Below are positions 34,470 to 41,961 of a stretch of 41,961 nt of DNA, piece by piece. The stretch is from NCBI GenBank assembly GCA_903951445.1, contig CAJBBZ010000145.1:1-41961 (forward strand), given 5' to 3'. The notes below the pieces were generated by a model, which saw only the letters and a list, made by a program, of their open reading frames with translations, did not search any database and was not told the DNA's origin. Both the position numbers and the translations under genes were made by a program. The DNA comes from an uncultured beta proteobacterium (GTDB lineage Bacteria; Pseudomonadota; Gammaproteobacteria; Burkholderiales; Burkholderiaceae_C). Within the stretch, counting starts at the first letter, position 1. Every line of letters begins with the position of its first letter.

Positions 34470-35423
34470 TTAGGCCACGGATAACTGCTGCTCCAGATCG
34501 TGCAGCACCTGGTAGCAAGGCAGCACCTGGGCCACGCTGGCATTGGGCTCGCGGCCTTCGCGGATGGCGGCAAAAAATTCGCGGTCTTGTAATTCGATGC
34601 CGTTCATAGACACGGCCACGTGGGACACATCCAGCTTTTCTTCCTTGCCGTTGAACAAATCGTCGTAGCGGGCGATGTAGGTGGCCGTGTCCCCGATATA
34701 GCGGAAATAGGTACCCAGCGGCCCGTCGTTGTTGAAGCTGAGCGACAGCGTGCACATCGCGCCATTGGCCGCTTGCAGCTGAATACTCATGTCCATAGCG
34801 ATGCCGAGCGTCGGGTGAATCGGCCCTTGCATGGCGTTGGCCTTCACCACCGGGCTACCGGCCTGGTAAGCGAATAAATCCACGGTGTGCGCCGCGTGGT
34901 GCCACAGCAAATGGTCTGTCCAGCTGCGCGGTTGACCCAGCGCGTTCATGTTGGTGCGGCGAAAGAAATAGGTTTGCACATCCATCTGGTAGATGTTGAA
35001 CTTTCCCGCCTGAATTTGCTGGTGCACATACTGGTGGCTGGGGTTGAAGCGGCGCGTGTGTCCGCACATGGCAACCAAACCGGTTTGCTTTTGCAGTTCC
35101 ACCACTTGAGCGCCGTCACGGTACACATCGCACAACGGAATTTCCACTTGCACATGCTTGCCCGCGTTCAAACAGGCGATAGATTGCGAAGCATGCATTT
35201 GCGTGGGCGTGCACAAAATGACGGCGTCTACTTCTTTGATAGCAAGGCTGTCGTTCAAGTCGGTGGTGACATGGGAGACGCCGTATTTGTCGGCCACCTC
35301 TTGCGTCTTAGCGAGATCACGGCCAATCAGCGACACCACTTCCACGCCGTCGATCAACTTGATGCCGTCCAAATGCTTAATGCCGAATGCGCCGGCACCG
35401 GTCAGGGCTACTTTGATGGTCAT
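34470..35423 (-). CDS. ligC: 4-carboxy-2-hydroxymuconate-6-semialdehyde dehydrogenase
   Basis: LigC/PmdC oxidises the ring-cleavage product CHMS (as its hemiacetal) to 2-pyrone-4,6-dicarboxylate with NAD(P). It is a Gfo/Idh/MocA-type enzyme of 317 residues with the Rossmann motif ALTGAGAFGIKHLDG at the start and VQVEIPLCD (family EKP-type position) near residue 95. The ATG at 35423 has AAGGA 7 bp upstream; the frame open to 35591 is not family-like. It is the last gene of the cluster, 35 bp after ligB. That gap holds part of a strong inverted repeat. Confidence 0.9.
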   Translation of the reverse strand: MTIKVALTGAGAFGIKHLDGIKLIDGVEVVSLIGRDLAKTQEVADKYGVSHVTTDLNDSLAIKEVDAVILCTPTQMHASQSIACLNAGKHVQVEIPLCDVYRDGAQVVELQKQTGLVAMCGHTRRFNPSHQYVHQQIQAGKFNIYQMDVQTYFFRRTNMNALGQPRSWTDHLLWHHAAHTVDLFAYQAGSPVVKANAMQGPIHPTLGIAMDMSIQLQAANGAMCTLSLSFNNDGPLGTYFRYIGDTATYIARYDDLFNGKEEKLDVSHVAVSMNGIELQDREFFAAIREGREPNASVAQVLPCYQVLHDLEQQLSVA

Positions 35424-35451
35424 GGGAATCCTTTTGTTGGTCTGATGTTTG

Positions 35452-36774
<1,323 letters not shown>

Positions 36775-36792
36775 GTGGTTCTTTCTTATCTG

Positions 36793-37716
36793 TCAAGACC
36801 AATACAAACGTGTCGGGTTGTCCACCAGCAACTTACGCTGCAATTCCTGCGTGACAGCAATTTGCGCAATGAAGTCCACCAGCAAACCGTCGTCCGGCAT
36901 GTGGTCTTTCAAATTCGGATGCGGCCAGTCGGTGCCCCATAACACTCGGTCAGGAAAACTCTCCACCACATGGCGCGCAAACGGCACCACGTCGCGGTAA
37001 GGCGCGGCTTCGCCGTGTAAGGCTTTCGGACCGGTCAGGCTCAAGCGTTCAGGGCAAGAGACTTTGCTCCACACATTGCTGTGCTCGCGCATGAACTGCA
37101 TGAACAAACTGAACTCGGGTCCGTTCAAGGGCTTGGACACATCGGGCCTGCCCATGTGGTCCACCACCACCGTGGTCGGCAATGTAGTGAAGAAATCCCA
37201 CAACTCGGGCAAGTCCACGGCTTCGAAATAAATCACCACATGCCAGCCCCAGGCTTTGATGCGCGAAGCAATCTCCAACAATTCATCTTTGGGTGTGAAG
37301 TCGACCAAGCGTTTGACGAAATTGAACCGCACGCCGCGCACACCGGCGTCGTGCATGCTTTGAATCTCTGCATCGCTGATGCTGCGCTTGACCGTGGCAA
37401 CGCCTCTTGCTTTGCCGTCAGCTCGCTCCAAAGCATCGAGTAAAGCCCGGTTGTCCGCGCCGTGGCAAGTGGCTTGCACGATGACGTTTTTGTCAAAACC
37501 TAAGTGGTCGCGCAAAGCGAACAATTGCGCCGCAGACGCATCGCACGGCGTGTACTTGCGCTCGGGCGCATAAGGGAAAGTATCCCCCGGGCCAAACACA
37601 TGGCAATGCGCGTCCACTGCACCAGCAGGTAACACAAAGCGCGGTTTGGTCGGGCCGTCGTACCAATCCAGCCAACCGCTGGTTTTGGTGAAATCGCCAG
37701 TGCTAGGTTTGCTCAT
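36793..37716 (-). CDS. ligI: 2-pyrone-4,6-dicarboxylate lactonase
   Basis: LigI/PmdD hydrolyses 2-pyrone-4,6-dicarboxylate to 4-carboxy-2-hydroxymuconate (oxalomesaconate). It is an amidohydrolase-fold protein of 307 residues with the metal-free H-x-H variant DAHCHVFGPG near residue 30. It also has VVVDHMGRPDV and the C-terminal VLWGTDWPHPN (Asp/His catalytic loop). The start is ATG 37716, overlapping the preceding gene by 4 bp; the upstream in-frame start at 37776 lies inside that gene. Confidence 0.93.
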   Translation of the reverse strand: MSKPSTGDFTKTSGWLDWYDGPTKPRFVLPAGAVDAHCHVFGPGDTFPYAPERKYTPCDASAAQLFALRDHLGFDKNVIVQATCHGADNRALLDALERADGKARGVATVKRSISDAEIQSMHDAGVRGVRFNFVKRLVDFTPKDELLEIASRIKAWGWHVVIYFEAVDLPELWDFFTTLPTTVVVDHMGRPDVSKPLNGPEFSLFMQFMREHSNVWSKVSCPERLSLTGPKALHGEAAPYRDVVPFARHVVESFPDRVLWGTDWPHPNLKDHMPDDGLLVDFIAQIAVTQELQRKLLVDNPTRLYWS

Positions 37717-38705
37717 AGGGTTTGCTTTTTGTTGTTGGAATGCAAGCGCAATAAACGGTCGGCTTCTGTGCGCCAATCTGCGCTGCGTGCAAAAGATGTT
37801 TCACCGCGCTTGCCGAACACACCTTCATCGACTAAATCTGCGGTATGCGATTGTCTTTCTGCTGCGGCCATTGCCAGCCAAGGTGTGAGTCCAGCCTCTT
37901 GCACCGTGAGCGCGACTTCGCGCATTTCTTCGCTGCGGCGTCGGCCGTGTTCGATCACGCGCTGGAAAAAATACGCGGCCTGTTTTTCCCAATCGATGCC
38001 GGGAAAGGTTTCATACAAAGACGCGATCACCGCGTCCTCCACGCCGTAATGACGCGCCGTGGTGAGGCTTTCAATCACCATGGCTTCCATGCCCTTGACC
38101 ATGATGCTGCGCGACATCTTGGTGGCAGACGCCACGCCGATTTGTTCGCTGGCGAGCTTGGCCTTGAAGCCAAGTTGATTCAACGCAGTCAATAAAGCAG
38201 ACGCATGGGAACCACCCAGCAACATAGGCACTTGTATGCGGTGCGGCGGCAAACTGGTCATCACCGCCGCTTCGACATAACGCGCACCTGCGCCGTCAAT
38301 CAAAGCAGCCGCTGCCAGCTTGGTACCGGGGGAAGCAGAGTTCACATCCAGAAAAAACGCTTGCGGTAACAGGTGCGGCGCACAAGCCTTTGCGGCGGCC
38401 AGGGTCTGGCTGGCGGTAACCGCGCAAATCACTAAATCGCTGTCGGCGCAGACTTGGGCAGGCGTATCCTGCAAAGCCACACCGATACCGAGTGCATGCT
38501 GTTTCATAGCATGGGTGGCAGACGGTGCACTATGCGCGCCTTCAGCCTGCCCACCGGCCAACGAGCCAAGCTTGCTGTCATAGGCGCTGACCTGCAGCCC
38601 TTGGGCCCGCAGGTCTTCAGCCAAGATGCGCCCAACTTCGCCGTAGCCGATCAGACCCACGCGCCATTGCTGCGATTGGTCTGGGACTGCAGGTAATGCC
38701 GTCAT
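37713..38705 (-). CDS. 6PGDH-like NAD(P)-binding oxidoreductase with DUF1932-type C-terminus
   Basis: A 330-residue protein. The N-terminal Rossmann domain starts with VGLIGYGEVGRILAEDL (GxGxxG) and continues with LVICAVTASQTL and FLDVNSASPGTK, as in beta-hydroxyacid dehydrogenases. The C-terminal helical domain (TKMSRSIMVKGMEAMVIESL) resembles the DUF1932 group of 6-phosphogluconate dehydrogenase-like proteins; the Lys in TKMSRS is in the usual catalytic-lysine position. It lies inside the protocatechuate operon between the aldolase and lactonase genes and overlaps the latter by 4 bp. No step of the established 4,5-cleavage route needs it, so its role is unknown. Confidence 0.75.
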   Translation of the reverse strand: MTALPAVPDQSQQWRVGLIGYGEVGRILAEDLRAQGLQVSAYDSKLGSLAGGQAEGAHSAPSATHAMKQHALGIGVALQDTPAQVCADSDLVICAVTASQTLAAAKACAPHLLPQAFFLDVNSASPGTKLAAAALIDGAGARYVEAAVMTSLPPHRIQVPMLLGGSHASALLTALNQLGFKAKLASEQIGVASATKMSRSIMVKGMEAMVIESLTTARHYGVEDAVIASLYETFPGIDWEKQAAYFFQRVIEHGRRRSEEMREVALTVQEAGLTPWLAMAAAERQSHTADLVDEGVFGKRGETSFARSADWRTEADRLLRLHSNNKKQTL

Positions 38706-38730
38706 AGTGCGGGTCTTAATGCTTGGCTAA

Positions 38731-39417
38731 TCAATCGATGTATTTCAAGCCGGCTTTTTCCAAGCCTTCGCGCATCTTGTACATGTCCAAGCCCAAAACA
38801 CCTGCCGCCAGTTTGGCGCGCTTTTCACCTTCCAGCGCCTCGCGCGCTGCCGCCGCATCGGCCACTTGTTGGGCAATAGACGCTGGCACCACCACCACAC
38901 CATCGTCGTCCGCGACGATGACATCGCCTGCGTTCACTGCTGCACCCGCGCAGACCACTGGCACGTTGACCGAACCGACCGTGGCCTTGATAGTGCCTTT
39001 GGCGCTGATGGCGCGGCTCCAGACCGGGAAGCCCATGTGCGTGAGTTCATCCACATCGCGCACACCGGCGTCGATGATGAGCCCCCGCGCACCGCGCGCC
39101 ATGAAAGATGTCGCCAACAAGTCGCCGAAATAGCCATCGGTGCATGGCGCGGTGATGGCAGCCACCACGATATCGCCCGGCTGGATTTGCTCGGCCACTA
39201 CATGCATCATCCAGTTATCGCCGGGATGCAGCAAGACCGTGATTGCCGGGCCGCTGACGCGCGCACCCGCATAAATCGGTCGCATGATGGTGTGCATCAA
39301 GCCCAGGCGGCCCATGGCCTCGTGAACAGTCGCCACACCAAATTGAGCAAGCTTTTCCACCGCCGCTTTATCCGCGCGCACGATGTTGCGCTTGACGGTT
39401 CCTAAGGGGTAGTGCAT
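38731..39417 (-). CDS. ligK: 4-carboxy-4-hydroxy-2-oxoadipate aldolase / oxaloacetate decarboxylase
   Basis: LigK/PmdF/GalC cleaves CHA to pyruvate and oxaloacetate, the last step of the pathway, and often decarboxylates oxaloacetate too. The 228-residue RraA-fold protein has the substrate/metal motif [17 protein letters not shown] (~100-116), including the R-D pair, and [20 protein letters not shown] before it. It lies 1 bp after the hydratase gene and 25 bp before the 6PGDH-like gene. Confidence 0.93.
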   Translation of the reverse strand: MHYPLGTVKRNIVRADKAAVEKLAQFGVATVHEAMGRLGLMHTIMRPIYAGARVSGPAITVLLHPGDNWMMHVVAEQIQPGDIVVAAITAPCTDGYFGDLLATSFMARGARGLIIDAGVRDVDELTHMGFPVWSRAISAKGTIKATVGSVNVPVVCAGAAVNAGDVIVADDDGVVVVPASIAQQVADAAAAREALEGEKRAKLAAGVLGLDMYKMREGLEKAGLKYID

Positions 39418-39418
39418 G

Positions 39419-40447
39419 TCAAAGGCCTTTCTTTTTCAAACGTGCGTCCAGGCGCGAAAACACGCGGCGCGAATTGGCTTCAAATATTGCATGCCTATCG
39501 CCATCCGACAGCAGCTTGCTGTTGGCGATGTAGCGCTTGGTGTCGTCGTAGTAGTGACCGGTTTGCGGGTCTATGCCGCGCACCGCGCCAATCATCTCGG
39601 ACGCGAACAACACGTTTTTCACCGGTATGACGGTGTTGAGCAAATCGATACCCGGCTGGTGGTAAACACAGGTATCGAAATAAATATTGTTCAGCAAATG
39701 TTCTTCGAGCAAGGGTTTTTTCAGCTCTTGCGCCAGGCCCCGAAAACGGCCCCAGTGGTAAGGCACGGCACCGCCGCCGTGGGGTATCAAAAACTTCAGC
39801 GTCGGAAAGTCATTGAACAAATCGCTAGTCAGGCATTGCATGAAAGCCGTGGTGTCGGCGTTCAGGTAATGCGCACCCGTGGTGTGAAAACAGGCATTGC
39901 AACTGGTGGACACATGGATCATGGCCGGTAAGTCGTACTCAACCATTTTTTCGTAAATCGGGTACCAGTGCTTGTCGCTCAAAGGCGGGCTGGTCCAGTG
40001 GCCGCCGGAAGGATCGGGGTTTAAGTTGATGCCGACCGCGCCGTATGCTTTGACGCATCTCTCTAACTCGGGAATACACGTCGCCGGGTCCACACCAGGC
40101 GACTGCGGCAACATGGCCACCGGCACGAAGTGTTCCGGAAACAAAGTGGACACGCGAAAGCAAAGCTCATTGCAAATCGCCGCCCAGGTGGAAGACACCG
40201 CAAAGTCGCCGATGTGATGCGCCATGAACGACGCGCGCGGCGAAAACAAGGTGATGTCACTGCCGCGTTCTTTCATTAAGCGCAGTTGATTGCTTTCTAT
40301 GCTGTGGCGCAATTCGTCGTCGCTGATCTTCAAGTCGGACACATGCGGCATGATCGCCGGGTCTTTGATGCCTGCGATCTGGCGGTTGCGCCAGTCTTCC
40401 AGCGCCTTGGGCGCGGTGGTGTAGTGGCCGTGGCAGTCGATGATCAT
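39419..40447 (-). CDS. ligJ: 4-oxalomesaconate hydratase
   Basis: LigJ/PmdE hydrates 4-oxalomesaconate to CHA. The 342-residue protein is of the amidohydrolase type, with the metal-binding [12 protein letters not shown] at the start, [13 protein letters not shown] in the middle and [16 protein letters not shown] late in the protein. It lies between pobA (29 bp upstream) and the aldolase (1 bp downstream). Confidence 0.92.
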   Translation of the reverse strand: MIIDCHGHYTTAPKALEDWRNRQIAGIKDPAIMPHVSDLKISDDELRHSIESNQLRLMKERGSDITLFSPRASFMAHHIGDFAVSSTWAAICNELCFRVSTLFPEHFVPVAMLPQSPGVDPATCIPELERCVKAYGAVGINLNPDPSGGHWTSPPLSDKHWYPIYEKMVEYDLPAMIHVSTSCNACFHTTGAHYLNADTTAFMQCLTSDLFNDFPTLKFLIPHGGGAVPYHWGRFRGLAQELKKPLLEEHLLNNIYFDTCVYHQPGIDLLNTVIPVKNVLFASEMIGAVRGIDPQTGHYYDDTKRYIANSKLLSDGDRHAIFEANSRRVFSRLDARLKKKGL

Positions 40448-40476
40448 GGCAGTGGACTTTCAAAAAGTGGCGCGAC

Positions 40477-41961
<1,485 letters not shown>

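Overview
This window looks like chromosome of a GC-rich betaproteobacterium of the Burkholderiales, most like Comamonadaceae. The evidence is gene content and family resemblance: EarP next to an EF-P carrying Arg32, a solitary LivK-type binding protein, single-domain PuuD-like membrane protein, RmuC, and a pmd/lig-type protocatechuate 4,5-cleavage operon. No database search was possible, so the taxonomic placement is inference.

Layout. Positions 1-1860 hold the wreck of a chromosomal integron. It has the first ~30 codons of an integron integrase (+ strand), a LexA-like box, an attI-like recombination zone with paired direct repeats, and two minus-strand cassettes separated by a 129-bp attC-like palindrome. 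One cassette encodes a HEPN/AbiU2-like protein. The integrase remnant reads in frame, without a stop, into trhO (tRNA U34 hydroxylase). Positions 2.8-19.3 kb are mostly housekeeping genes: small membrane protein, LplT-like MFS carrier, Sel1 protein, MsbA-like ABC exporter, flavodoxin-family protein, pirin with a divergent LysR regulator, FAD oxidoreductase, gluQ-trmB-RluA tRNA/rRNA modification genes, exported transglutaminase, dinG-type helicase, livK-like protein and a PuuD-like protein whose natural start is interrupted by a stop codon. Positions 19.5-23.2 kb are more accessory: a one-helix protein, an HTTM-like polytopic protein, a palindromic dispersed repeat, a small SGNH-like protein with replaced catalytic residues, and a sulfatase.

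Positions 23.28-24.55 kb form a small element bounded by two 68-bp copies of the tRNA-His 3' end plus terminator, carrying a HigB/HigA-type toxin-antitoxin pair and an orphan reading-frame remnant. Then come ppiD, tRNA-Val, pgsA, uvrC, earP-efp, an MFS carrier and rmuC.

Positions 34.5 kb to the right edge are a minus-strand operon for aromatic catabolism. In transcription order it runs TRAP permease (partial), pobA, 4-oxalomesaconate hydratase, CHA aldolase, a 6PGDH/DUF1932-type oxidoreductase of unknown role, PDC lactonase, ligA, ligB and ligC. It would import an organic acid (probably aromatic), hydroxylate 4-hydroxybenzoate to protocatechuate, cleave the ring at 4,5, and carry the product through 2-pyrone-4,6-dicarboxylate to pyruvate and oxaloacetate. 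The promoter, regulator and any oxalomesaconate tautomerase are not in the window.
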